NCBI GenBank assembly: GCA_026826555.1
Contig: JAKSZT010004976.1
Location: forward strand, 6,337,913 to 6,401,912
Length of the DNA: 64,000 nucleotides
Direction of reading: 5' to 3'
From: Tolypeutes matacus
Lineage: Eukaryota > Chordata > Mammalia > Cingulata > Chlamyphoridae
Both the position numbers and the translations under genes were made by a program. The notes under the pieces were generated by a model. That model made no database searches and was not told the origin of the DNA. It saw only the letters and a program-made list of their open reading frames with translations. Numbering within the stretch: the stretch's first letter is position 1; each line of letters starts with the position of its first letter. This document shows, in pieces, positions 35,026-46,529 of this stretch.

Positions 35026-38000
35026 ACCTGTGCTATCCAATCCTGGAGCCACTGGCCACATGGGGCTACTAAGCATTTGGGAGGTGGCAAGTGTCACCGA
35101 TGAACTGAACTTTTAAAAATTTTATTCCATTTTATTCATGTAAACTGAAATACACAAACTGACAGTCAATTCATTTTTGAGAGAAAACTTCTGTACCTTT
35201 GGAGCAACGTGGATATATAAATATACTCTTTTCAATTGTAAATTTTATGAAATTGATATACAGATTCAGTATTTGTGATGGAAATTTAGTACTTCAGTGG
35301 AGATGTGCTATAAGGGTAAAATATCCACTGGATTTAATAGAGTTAGTATTATTTAAAAATAGAAAATGGCTTATTAATTTTTCATATTTATTACATGGCA
35401 AAATTATTATATTGGGGATATACTGGGTTACATAAAATCTATTATTAAAATTGATGTGACTTGTTTCTTTTTGCTTCTTAAATGTGGCTGCTAGGTCATT
35501 TTTTTTTTTTTTACTTCTCTTACTCTTTTTACTTTATTTTGTACATTTAATAATTGGAAATATAAACAATTAAAAACTACAAAGTAAACACAGATGAATA
35601 AATATATACATTTCTCAATTAAATGTACTGGATACATATAAATTTTTTTCTTAATCAAACAATATTTACACAATATATTTGACTCATTGTAATGCATTCA
35701 TACAGTATTTGTCTTATAGTGTCTGGCTTGCTTTGCTCAACATAATGTCCTCCAGGTTCAGCCATGTCATATGCTTTACGACTTCATTTCTTCTTACCAC
35801 TGCATAATATTCCATTGTATGAATAGACCACAGTTTGTTTATCCATTCGTCTGTTGATGGACACCTGGGTTGTTTCCAACTTTTGGCAATGGTGAATAAT
35901 GTTGCTATGAACATCGGTGTGCATATGTCTGTTCGTGTCATTGCTCTCAGTTGTTCTGGGTATATACACAGTAGTGGTATTGCTGGGTCACGTGGCAAGT
36001 CTATATTCAACTTTTTTAGGAACTGCCAAACAGTCCTCTATAGTGGTTGTACCATTCTGCATCCCCACCAACAGTGAATAAGTGTTCCTATCTCTCCACA
36101 TCCTCTCCAAAACTTGTAGTTCTCAGTGTTTTTAAAGTGGCCATTCTGATAGGTGTGAAATGATATCTCATTGTAGTTTTGATTTGCATTTCCCTAATCA
36201 TGAGTGATGATGAGCATTTCTTCATGTGTTTTTTTGCCACTTGTATTTCTTCTTTGGAGAAATGTCTATTCAAGTCTTTTGCCCATTTTTTAATTGGGTC
36301 GTTTGTCTTTTTATTGTTGAGTTGTACCATTTATATATCCATTTATATATCCTGGGTATTAAACCCTTATCAGATATGTCATTCCCAAATATTTTTTCCC
36401 ATTGAGTTGGCTGCCTTTTCACCCTTTTGTCAAAGTCCTGTGAGGTGCAAAAGTGTTTATCTGTTTTTTCTTTTTTTGCACGTGCTTTGGGTATAAGGTC
36501 CAAGAAACCACCACTTACTACAAGGTCTTGAAGATGTTTCCCTACATTTTTTTCTAGTAGTTTTATGGTCTTGGCTTTTATATTTAGATCTTTGATCCAT
36601 TTTGAGTTGATTCTTGTATAGGGGGTGAGATAGGGGTCCTCTTTCATTCTTTTGGTTATCCAGTTCTCCCAACACCATTTGTTGAAAGACTGTTTTTTCC
36701 CGTTAGCTTGGGCTTGGTAGGTTTATCAAAACCAGTTGACTGTATAGGTGAGGGTTTATTTCTGTGTTCTCAATTCTATTCCACTGATCGATGTGTCTAC
36801 CTTTATGCCAGTACCATGCTGTTTTGACCACTGTAGCTTTGTAATGTTTCAAGATCAGGCAGTGAAATTCCTCCCATGTAGCTCTTCTTTTTTAGAATGC
36901 TTTTGGCTATTTGGGTGCACTTACCCTTCCAGATGAATTTGGTAATTGCCTTCTCTAATTCTGTAAAGTAAGCTTTTGGGATTTTGATTGGTATTGCATT
37001 GAATCTATAAATCAGTTTGGGTAAGATTGACATCTTCACGATATTTATTCTTCCAATCCATGAACACGGAATGTCTTTCCATTTGTTTAGGCCTTTTAAA
37101 ATTTCTTTTAGCATTGTTTTCTGCATATAGGTCCTGTATTTCTTTGGTTAAATTAATTCCTAGGTATTTGAGTCTTTTTGTTGCTATAGAAAATGGAATT
37201 TTTCCCCTCATTTCCTCCTCAGGTTGTTCAGTATTCATGTACAAAAACATTACTGATTTTTGAATGTTGATTTTGTATCCTGCCACTTTGCTGAACTCAT
37301 TGATTAGTTCAAGTAGCTTTGTTGTGGATAATTCCAGATTTTGCAGGGTCATATCATCCGCAAACAGTGAGAGTTTTACTTCCTGTTTTACTATTTGGAT
37401 GCCTTTAATTTTTTTTTCCTTGACTAATTGCCCTAACTAGAACTTTTAGTACAATGTTGAATAATAATGGTGACAGTGGGCATCCTTGTCTTGTTCCCAA
37501 TCTTAGAGGGAAAGCTTTCAACCTTTCCCCATTGAGTATGATGTTGGCTGTGGGTTTTTCCTATATGCCTTTTATCGTATTGAGGAATTTCCCTTTTATT
37601 CTTATCTTTTGAAGTGTTTTTTATCAAAAAAAGGATGCTGGATTTTGTCGAATGCCTTTTCTGCATCGATTGAGTTGATCATGTGGTTTTTTTCCTTCAA
37701 TTGTTAACGTGGTGTATTACATTGAATGATTTTCTTATGTTGAACCAGCCTTGCATACCAGGAATAAATCCCACTTGGTCGTGATGTATAAGTCTTTTGA
37801 TATGCTGTTGGATTCGATTTGCAAGTATTTTGTTGAGAATTTTTGCATTTATGTTCATTAGAGAGATTGGTCTGTAATTTTCTTTTCTTGTAGAATCTTT
37901 ATCTGGCTTTGGTATTAGGGTGATGTTGGCTTCATAAAATGTGTTGGGTAATTTTCCCTCCTCTTCAATTTTTTGGAAGAGTTTTAACAGGATTGGTGTT

Positions 38001-38099
38001 AATTCTTTTCGAAATGCTTGGTAGAATTCACCTGTGAAGCTGCTAGGTCATTTAAAGGTACCTATGAGCTCACATCCTATTTCTACTGTTCAGCGCTGC
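35026..38099 (+). mobile_element. hAT-type non-autonomous element split by an L1
   Basis: Left part at 35026-35501 (CTGTGCTATCCAATCCTGG, GGGGATATACTGGGTTACAT, AATGTGGCTGCTAGG). Right part at 38054-38099 (ATTTCTACTGTTCAGCGCTG). The L1 at 35502-38038 lies between them, with its duplication inside this element. Confidence 0.78.
35502..38038 (-). mobile_element. 5'-truncated L1 inserted in a hAT element
   Basis: Exact 15-bp target-site duplication GCTGCTAGGTCATTT at 35487-35501 and 38039-38053. A T-run at 35502-35512 is the antisense poly(A) tail. The body is ORF2 from the reverse transcriptase onward in many broken frames: [16 protein letters not shown] at 37005-37352, [17 protein letters not shown] at 36803-37126, and the C-terminus CIYPEQLRAMTRTDICTP at 35714-36010, followed by the 3' UTR. 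No frame is long enough to be functional. Confidence 0.92.
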
Positions 38100-39004
38100 C
38101 CTAGACCGCCTACTTGATCCTTTGCCAGGTCTCAGCAGAAAGCAGCCTACTCTTCCCAGAGCTAATTTGTCCCTGTGGGACCTCGCCTCCTCCTGAACCC
38201 TGTGAAGGCATTACTTGTGTGAATCCAACACCCTGGGGACATTTGTGCAACCCAAAGGAGTGGATCAATGTATGACTTTATCTTCCTTCTTTCTAGCAAA
38301 ATAACACTGCTTCTTCTGGGAATTTAGAGTCAAGCTGCTGAATGACTGGAGCTGTAAATAGGATTGGGGGCCAAGTCACAGTAGGCTTCCCCTGGAGACT
38401 AAATATAATGAGCTGTTTCCATTTAGATTTGAAGGATTAAGGATAAAGTAATGAAGGTATTTTGTTCCTGTCTCCACTCCCCATGCCCCAAAATAAAATG
38501 GAAGCAAAATGTAAATAGGTCTTTTACCTTTTTAAAGCCAGCATTTCTTTTGTAATGCTGAAGATCTGCCTTTACATGGACTTCAAAACAGGAATGAAAT
38601 AAACTTAGTGAAACTTCTTTGGGGCATCTTAGAGGGAAATAGGCTTTGTCAATCTTATGTTCAGGGTAATCTGCATTGCTTTTGAACTTCAAAAATTGAC
38701 TTGATAAAATTACAATGGAGAAGAAAAAAGTAAAAATTAAAAAAAAAAAATTACAGTGGAGAACATTATTATTGCAAGGCTTCATTATATTAATTAATGG
38801 GGGTAAAATCTATGATCTCATAATTTTTAGGAAACAATTAAAGCATATTTGTGGGTTTTGGGGTTTGTTTTTTTTTTTTGCCTCAGTATAGAGAATATCA
38901 AGGAAAAATAAGACAATAGACATTTTGCTTTCAATTAACCAACTGAAGAAGTAAGACTGTTGACTTTGTCTATGGAATAATGGTCTTTATAAAAAATGAT
39001 TTTG

Positions 39005-39092
39005 GGGGAGCAAGTGTAGCTCAGTGGATGAGCTCCTGCTTCCCATTTACAAGGTCCCAGGTTCAATCCCTACTACCTCCTAAAAAAAAAAA
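39005..39092 (+). mobile_element. tRNA-derived SINE
   Basis: GTGTAGCTCAGTGGATGAGC and CAGGTTCAATCCC, with an A11 tail. Lies in the 5.3-kb CFAP61 intron. Confidence 0.88.
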
Positions 39093-39557
39093 GATTTTGC
39101 TCCTCAGTTGTCTTCCTTCCTCACTGGACCTGAGACACCCTGAAATTCAGTATCTTGTCTGCCCTTGGACACTTGCTCTGGAGTCCACTCACCAAACATG
39201 GATTGAGTCCTTCCTTCCTGCCAGGCACTGGGCTGTCCAAGGAATTAGTAGAGAAGGAAATGCAACCAGAGAATAAACCTTAAGTTCCTACTTGAAGAAT
39301 CAACTTTAACTTCCTACCTTCCTACATTGCTTTGATTTAATTTAAGTTATAAAGTAATGTAACAGTCTAATTCATGTAAATGTAATTTCTGACACTTCTA
39401 TATACTACAAGCATTCTTATTAATGATCTGATTCTAATAAAACACTGGTAAAGCTATCTGTAAAGGAAATGTATGTATTGAAAGAAAACTGTTAAAATAG
39501 CATGACTAAACAATTATGGACAATGACAACATTTTCTGTTTTTAAGAGGTTATGTCA

Positions 39558-39596
39558 TTCCATCCCAGAGTATTTGTGATTAAAAAAAAAAAAAAA
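39558..39596 (+). mobile_element. 39-bp retroposed fragment with poly(A)
   Basis: AAGAGGTTATGTCA occurs at 39544-39557 and 39597-39610. The 39 bases between begin TTCCATCCCAGAG and end in an A-run. This is the footprint of an extremely truncated retrotransposition. Confidence 0.85.
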
Positions 39597-39769
39597 AAGA
39601 GGTTATGTCAGGCCATTTGGCCTCATATAATATCAGAACACAGAAGCAGTTTAACCCTCCACATTCATAGAATTTTAAATGTTGGACAGTGAATATGGCA
39701 TTTTTCTTTTCCATAACTTCTCTAATTTACAAAACAAAATATATTACCAAAAATTCAGGATGTACTTAC

Positions 39770-39809
39770 AGGGAAAAGACTGAAAACGAAATTCATAAAA
39801 TCCAGCGAC
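39770..39809 (-). CDS. CFAP61: CFAP61 micro-exon, 40 nt
   Basis: On the minus strand a TTCACAG acceptor precedes a 40-nt exon that ends at CCCT|GTAAGT. Its first base completes the arginine codon split from the exon at 41540. The remaining 13 codons read SLDFMNFVFSLFP, followed in phase 0 by DKNFC in the next exon. Human CFAP61 as I recall it reads SLDFMNFVFSLFS-DKNFC, so only the last residue differs (Pro for Ser). The exon is too short for ORF callers. I found it by searching the intron for the peptide that must bridge its neighbours. It separates a 1.73-kb intron from a 5.34-kb intron. Both splice sites and both phases agree, so the assignment is strong despite the size. Confidence 0.92.
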
Positions 39810-39999
39810 CTGTGAACAAGACAGTAAACCTGTCACTGGCTTGCAAGCAAATATGGCATTGGCATAGATATAAAGGGATTTAATATGGCTCTTTCCCCCC
39901 AGGGCAATGATTAGCCGGCCACTATTCAGAATCTGTATCTAGCCAAACACTAATAAGATTCATATGTCGATAATATTTTCTAGAACTGAAGGCATTATT

Positions 40000-41500
40000 A
40001 TAAATTCATAATCTCTGCACATTCAAATAGGCAATATGAAAGATGCTCATTCTGTGGACATGATCTGTCCCTTCCTTTTGGAAGAGTTGGGGGTGAGGTG
40101 AGCATATCATAGGCTATTTTGGTCTTTTTCTTTTTTATATGTAAAACATTTCCAACCAGCTACATAAGTATGTTCCCAAGCAAACCATAGTGGGCCAAAA
40201 TATACTTTCTAGGCACAATCATATCTAAACGCACAGGGAAAAAATAAACATAAAATATAACAAATGTGGAAGGGCATTTACAGTGTAGATATCTACACTG
40301 TGATAGATTTTCTTTTTCACCCTCCAAGATCTCTAAAGAAACCTAAAACTTAAGCAGAAAAAAAAAAAAAAAAAAAAAAGAGGGAAAACATGGTTCTGAA
40401 GGAGGCTCAATTGAGGATGTTTAAACCTCAATTAGATCTTCTATGAAGGAAATGGCCAGCAGTGTTTTTGGTCGTCTAAAAGGTAATTTTTTAGTGCTTA
40501 ACACTCCAGAACCTTCTGGTCTACCAAAACCTTTTCAGGGTTGTTCTGTTGAACATGGTAGAGTGGGTGGTGCCATAAAGAAGAGTGGAATGAAGGCACC
40601 AAGGGCAATGGCCAATATCCAAACTCCCTGGAGGGACAAGATGGGGGTGAGAGAGCAGTCAGGTGGACACTGGGGATTTGTCTACCAGGTACCTTTGCTT
40701 CCTTCTTCCACAGCTGCCCTGGAGGGTTGTTTGGTGCCCCGCTTAGCCCCCTTAGACCCCATGTCTGGGTGGGGCTCCAGCCCCAAATTCAGAGTGGAGC
40801 ATGAGACACAGGATTCAGCCAATCAACACTGGCATTGCCTGTTGCCAGCCACTGGTTGAGGAATGAACACACAGTCCAGCCAGCCTCCTGGGGTTTGGCT
40901 GGAAAGCTAGGCCCAAAGCAGACTGTCCTCATCCCTGAATGGAGCTTGGGAGCAACCCCTTCCAGCTGTCATGGCCCCAGGAGGGGGATACAACTCTGAG
41001 AATGGGGCCAACAATGTGGAACCTGAGTGAGGGGTAGAGAGAGAAAATTGGTCCTTGAATGGGTTAGCTAAGTCTTGGTTCATGCCAAATTTAAAATCAG
41101 TTCTACCCATTGGAGTTGTCCTTAGTTATGTGGGGCAATAACTTCATTTTTTAAAAATGCTAGTTTGGCTCAGATTTTCTGTCACTTGCAACCAAAAGAC
41201 TCCAGACAAGCAGCAACCCAAACCAAATTCTCCAAGAAGTACAAAATTTAGAGGGAATAGCATGTGGCTGTGAAAGTGATCATTTTCCAGAGCCCCCAAA
41301 ATTCACAGGTGAGTCAAACTCTTCGGCAGCTTTCTTGCCCAGTTTTATGGGCCTTATCCAAATTTTAGGGAATAGAGTCTCTGGAAATGGGGCCCATAAA
41401 TCTATTTTTAAAAATTCCCCAGAAGATTACCATGTATAGCCAGGTTTGCAAATGACGATTCTCTGCAAGATAAAAATGTTGGGCCCCCACGGCCATGAGA
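40000..41500. other. Anonymous sequence in the 1.7-kb CFAP61 intron
   Basis: Contains an A22 run at 40358-40379 and a 138-codon plus-strand frame at 40443-40859 without recognisable domains, antisense to CFAP61. I do not call it a gene. Confidence 0.4.
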
Positions 41501-41539
41501 AAGTCTTAACATATAGAAGAGCTGGAGGTCAGAACTTGC

Positions 41540-41718
41540 CTGGCTTCATATTTCTCTTCAATACAAAACAGCTGAATACAGAAAGCAGTTGAAGTTCCCC
41601 TGTAGATGGGGCGGAAGTCGGCCTTCTCCTCAGGCAGTAAGGTGGAGGCTGAACCCTCAGTCTTGACGTCATAATCTAGCTCCTCTGCAATGGAAACTTC
41701 ATTGAGTTTTTCGGTGTT
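41540..41718 (-). CDS. CFAP61: CFAP61 coding exon (first of five in gene order)
   Basis: Read on the minus strand this 179-nt exon encodes 59 codons plus two bases of the next (phase 0 start, phase 2 end). It begins NTEKLNEVS, contains LLPEEKADFRPIYRGTS and ends FCIEEKYEA-(R). This matches my recollection of human CFAP61 around EKLSD, RPIYRGAS and FCIDEKYEARSLDF. CFAP61 is an axonemal protein of the calmodulin- and spoke-associated complex, needed for radial spoke assembly in motile cilia and sperm flagella. The acceptor is a pyrimidine-rich tract ending CTCTAG just above 41718. The donor reads CCAG|GCAAGT, a GC rather than GT donor, with an otherwise ideal consensus. The phase-2 end fits the 40-nt exon at 39770 exactly. 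I did not find the preceding exon between 41719 and 64000. Confidence 0.93.
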
Positions 41719-42346
41719 CTAGAGCAAGGAGAGATGTGGAGTCAAATGGAAATCCTCTTCATTTTCCCCAGTTTAATGGGCTGGTAGCAGCCTCATCTAC
41801 ATTATACAGGTATGAACACAGAATGCCTCACCTGGAGCAAGTTATCCTGAGCCAGGCCTAATTTTAAGGAGATGTTCTTAATGAGATATTCAAAATTTCT
41901 AAGATGATTTAAACAAGTTCTCATATGAAGGCCAGAAAACAAACGGCTTCAGTTGACCTTTGTTAGAGGATGCATATTTTCACCACATTGCTGGACAGAG
42001 ATTAGATAATTATATACTTATTAATTCCATGAGCAGAACACCTATGTCCCCAAGAGTGTTTTCAATGGGATTTTGTAATAAAAGCATTTTTGGATCTTGA
42101 GACTGCTCAGGTAGTCCCAGGACTAAGATGGTAGTGAGGCTGAGACCAGGAAAAGTCCAATTGCCCGCAGCCTGCCAGAAAGTCAGTGCTGAGTACAGTT
42201 CATTCTTGTTTTAAAGGCATCTCAGAAGGGGTTATAATTGTTAGAGGAAAATGATTCTGAGATCCTTCCTGGAGTTCTTTTAAAGCAAAGCAACATGTGC
42301 ATATAGTAAAAATTAAAAATAAAATTAGTATTAAAAGCTTATAAAG

Positions 42347-42816
42347 GGGGGCGGATGTGGCTCAGGTGGTTGGGCGTCTGTCTCCCATATGGAAGGATCT
42401 GGGTTCGATCCCTGGGACCTCCTGGTAAAATAAAGGAAAATACAGAAGGTGCGCGGGCTATCAGGCCCCGCACGCGGGCGCACCGCCAGGCCCCACGAGC
42501 GGGCATGCCAGGCCCCACTGAGCCATGCAGCAAGATGATGACATAACAGGAGAGTGACACAAAGGGAAAGCCGCCAAGACAAGAAACACCAAAAAACCAG
42601 GAACTAAGGTGGCGCAGGCAGTAGGACACCTCTCTCCTACATCGGAGGCTCCCAGGATCGAATCCTGGTGAAGACAGGAGAAGGATGAGAAGAGACGGCA
42701 GGAAATAGACACAGAGAATTGCCCAGCGAATGGACACAAAAACAGCAAAAATGGGGGGGGGGGAGTGTAAAAATGGATAGAAGTAAAATAAATAGATAAA
42801 CCTAAAAAAAAAAAAA
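42347..42816 (+). mobile_element. Dimeric tRNA-derived SINE with GC-rich linker
   Basis: Flanked by AAAAGCTTATAAAG at 42333-42346 and 42817-42830 (exact 14 bp). Modules: A box TGGCTCAGGTGG with B box GGTTCGATCCC at 42357-42413, a linker of three CAGGCCCC-type repeats rich in CpG (42460-42530), and a second module TGGCGCAGGCAG / GGATCGAATCC (about 42610-42670). Ends in an A17 run. The high CpG content and intact duplications suggest a young copy. Confidence 0.93.
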
Positions 42817-43141
42817 AAAAGCTTATAAAGAAAGTTAGCAGTCCCCGCCTCTCCACAAGTCCCTTCTGATTGGCCAGCACGTTCAACTTTTTCATTTCTT
42901 TTGGTATTTACATCTATATTTCTGAATAATATGTCAATGCTGGTATTTCATCAGTTTTTGAAATTGCCTACTGGATTCTTGATGTGGTGGGCAGATTTAG
43001 CCCTCTTATACTACCCTGTTCCCATCTTCCCACTCCCAATACAATTATATCACAATGTGGGGTTATGAATATGTAAATGTTGTTGCTGCTGCTAAGCAAA
43101 GTAGTATAATAGGACTATGTTCTCGCTGGCATCCTTTGTTT

Positions 43142-43440
43142 TTATTCGCTTAGTTTCCTAACTTTTTTCACATCCTCTGTCAGATTTGCCAAATGTTTGT
43201 CAATATTAATTTCCAAGCAATCAGGCATTTCAGCTAATCTACGTATTTCATTTTTTCCCCCTCCTGGTGATTTTGCTACTAGGCCTATCTCCCCATGCCT
43301 GGCAGCTCTCCCAGGCTGCTGTACCATCCGCTTTCTTGTTCTGCAGCTTCCATTTCTTAAGTTCCAGGTCTTTCTCTGGTCTTCTTTGCTCTTGGTTTAT
43401 GCCCTCATATCGCTGGAGCACATGTCTAGTTTCCTAAAAA
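43142..43440 (-). other. Unidentified repeat- or gene-derived segment
   Basis: On the minus strand a 61-codon frame (43327-43142) ends DKHLANLTEDVKKVRKLSE. The sequence above it (to about 43440) is collinear with broken reading in other frames. It may be a decayed processed copy of an unknown transcript. I do not recognise the protein. Confidence 0.3.
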
Positions 43441-43589
43441 CAGTGAAGCTTGGGAGGTAAAATTCAACATCCACTGTCAGGGTTGGCTAAGAGGCACTTC
43501 TTGAGGGGGATCAGGAACAGAGCTGACATTTGTATGGGGAACCAGCCACCTCCAATGATATTATCTGGGGATCTTTTTGGGGGGGTCTG

Positions 43590-43830
43590 TCATGTTTTTG
43601 AGATTTAAATTATCCAGTCTCCTGCACAAGGGACTGTGGTAGGCAGAAGAGCCAGATTCTCCTCTGGAGCCTCCAGAAGAAATGTATTCCTGCCGATACC
43701 CCAATTTTAGCACAGTAAGACCTGTTTTGGACCTCTGACTTCCAGAACTGTAAAATAATAAATTTGTGTTGTTTTAAGCCACTAAAATTGTGGTAATTTG
43801 TTAGAGCAGCAATAGGAAAGGAAAACAGAG
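43590..43830 (+). mobile_element. Old MLT-like LTR, 3' part
   Basis: AGATTTAAATTATCCAGTCTC, CTTCCAGAACTGTAAAATAA and GTTGTTTTAAGCCACTAAAA. Confidence 0.6.
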
Positions 43831-44463
43831 ACAATGACCTGGCTTCTGGCATTCTGAGAACGGCGGGGAGGAAGGGACCTAGGGTTCCTCCATCTGATTT
43901 GGAGAATTCCACTTGCTCATCTATTTTCTTTCCTTCACCATCCAGCCTTCTACAGGACAGGCTGGACTTGAATTTGGAGCTGCTCCTGTGTGCTTTCTCC
44001 AGAGACTAGTCATCAGGCCTCCTCACTTGGGGTACAGTTGAGGAGCTCATGCCGTTCCTCACCCTTGCCTTTTGCAGATCCTCCAAATTTTCAGCCTTTT
44101 CTGGATATGTGCGAAGAATTCACACACTTTTCAGTAATCTCTCAAGAGAGCACTTGGGTTTCAGCTTCGTCATCTGTGCTAAGCCAGTGTAAATGCTTCC
44201 CTTTATTTTTTTAATTTCTAAACATGTTTAAAGTGCTTATCTTCTCATAGCCCCTCTTCCAGTCTCATGGTCTTGGTGGATTTGCACCCTTTTTATTCCT
44301 TGACTGCCATTTCAGTAGGTTGTTCCAGAAGGAAGTTAAACATGGGTGTCCATCCCACCTTGTTTACCCAGATGCCCTCTGGAGCACCAGTGTTTAATGC
44401 AGGGGGACGGTGCTATCTTCCCTCCACATCCCTGTTTGGGTTCATAAAGGAATGGCTACCCTC

Positions 44464-44547
44464 TTACAAATACTGCAGAGAAAACAGTTACCCTTTGCTG
44501 CCTCCTTACAAATACTGCAGAGAAAACAGTTACCCTTTGCTGCCTCC
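44464..44547 (+). repeat. Perfect 42-bp tandem duplication
   Basis: Two adjacent identical 42-bp units (44464-44505 and 44506-44547), starting TTACAAATACTGCAGAG and ending TTTGCTGCCTCC. Confidence 0.97.
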
Positions 44548-44649
44548 TTCCCTCACTCCTCTCTGTGTTTCAAGGACTGACCTGTCTCATCAGGGAGATC
44601 CTAGTTTGGGTTCCCCAGAAACAAACCTTGAGGTAAGGATGTGAATGTA

Positions 44650-46500
44650 CGGCTTATTTGGGGACCGTTACCAGAAAGTCTGTGTCATGAAGTGGATGAC
44701 ACAAGGAAGGAAAGAGCAAATGGAGAATGTTTAAGAAGTGGGTCCTCCCAGTGAGGGCCTCTGAGAGGCTGCAGAGTATACCTCAGAGCTGTCCCACCTG
44801 AGAGGAAACAGATCTGGGGTGTTGACATTTCTCCAAAGAGTCTGACCTGCCTGTGTGCACAGCATACAGGCCAAGAGGCACTTGCAGGCCTTGCCCTCAG
44901 TGCGCTTAATCACGGTGAGTGCCAAAGGGATGTGGGTGGGGGCCTGACAGCATATGCTAAAGTGGGCCTCAGGAAATGGACCCTGGGCCTCTGGAACGTT
45001 AGCTCTTCTCAGTGGGCATCCTGCTCCCAGAACTCATGCTTCCTCCTTCCTTCCACAGGGTTAGCCCCTGAGGTGAGAACTGCCTACAGCCAGGTGTGTA
45101 TGTTTAATTCAATAGGGAGGAAGAGTTATAGGTCCAGTCTGAGGTGTGCTTTGTTCTCTAGTTCAGCTTCATCCGTAATAAAGTTTATCTGTATTCCTAG
45201 TTGGTTTCTGTGTAGACCTCTTAACTGGGTCAGAATCTGGCAAGGAGAGGGCTACCATTATCTGGCCCTCTCTCAGAACTCTAATGGCTGGGATAATACC
45301 TTTTTATGAATATGTTCTAGAACTTTTATGGATCTGACCAATCCCCGGTTCCCTGTTCCCTCCTCAAGGGTCCTCTGTACTTCTCAGGCCAACTCACGTT
45401 GAGGTGGTCAATGTAGCAACAAGAGACTCTTGGGCACCGAAGGAAGGTTCAGAACTGCACTCATCCCTGAGGAATGGTAATGTCGGATTATGTCAATCTC
45501 CCACTAAAAGTCCTCTGTTTCTTAAGAAAAGTTCAAAATCCTGAGCAGGGTCCACAGAGCTCTGCCAACTTTCCACCTGAATCACCAGGATTCTGGCAAG
45601 AAACTGATGGCAGCCTCCAATGGAGTGGGCAGAGCCAGTTTAACAAAAGACCACTTGCAAAGCAGTGGTAGGGTTAAGGGAAAGCAGCAAGATGGTGAAG
45701 CCCCCCAGGGCTAGCAACTGGTGAAAGATGCTAGCACTGTTCAGCCTGAATCTGTAAAAGGAGGGAGCAGTTACTGGAACCTCAGATGCATATGAATTAT
45801 ATATAATGAGTGTGCATATGATTGATATATATATATATTCAGAGAAAACTTTAACAAATTTTTGCCCATGTAACTAACAGGTCCAAGCTGTGCAGGGGAT
45901 ATAGAATTAAGGATAATCACAGTGGATAAAAAAATCAGGGGAGGCTTTGTGCAGTAGGTCCTAAAGAAGGTGGTAGATATGAACTGGTAGAGAGGCAGGA
46001 GGAGTGTGGAGGAGGACAGCACACACAAAAGTTCACAAGAGGAAAGGAGTAACTGTATGGGGTCAACTAGCGGGCATGCAAAGGCCCTGATCCAAACTCA
46101 CCTCCACTTCACTAACATGTCTACCATGAACTGCTGATAAAAGTTCCTCGGTCACAGTTTAGTCTACATTTTTCCCCTGCAAATAACAATGGTGAGACAC
46201 AGAAATTAATCAACACCAAAATCGTTCTGAGCCCAGACTCTGTAGTAAACTGCCTGGGTTCAAATCCTGGCTCTACTGCTTACTGGTTGAATGACATTGG
46301 GAAAGTTGTATGACCTCACTTTCCTCACCTGTAAAAAGGGGGAAATAAGAGTGTCTACCTCCTCAGGGTGTTGTGAGGATACAATAAGGATGGATGGATA
46401 AATAGATAGATATAGATACAAAGCACAGTGATGGCAACTCTAAAGTTCTGTGTAGATGGTGGATATCATCCATTATTCTTGTTCATCTGTGCAACGTTAA
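44650..46500. other. Anonymous sequence upstream of the seen CFAP61 exons
   Basis: Includes a possible LTR-like stretch near 45100-45220 (GTAATAAAGTTTATCTG) and a (TA)n run near 45824. No exon recognised. Confidence 0.35.
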
Positions 46501-46529
46501 AACTTCAAAACTGCACTAAGTTGTTTTTT

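Noticed and set aside
40443..40859. Plus-strand frame of 138 codons
   Set aside because: No recognisable domain, no splice-supported partner, and it lies antisense within a CFAP61 intron.
42357..42420. tRNA genes: several SINE heads have good A and B boxes
   Set aside because: They lie in SINEs with A-rich tails and target-site duplications, and they do not fold into a full cloverleaf with a proper acceptor stem as far as I can see.
45390..45450. Possible preceding CFAP61 exon (a GTGAGT donor on the minus strand)
   Set aside because: The peptide upstream of the donor does not match the family and stops interrupt the frames.
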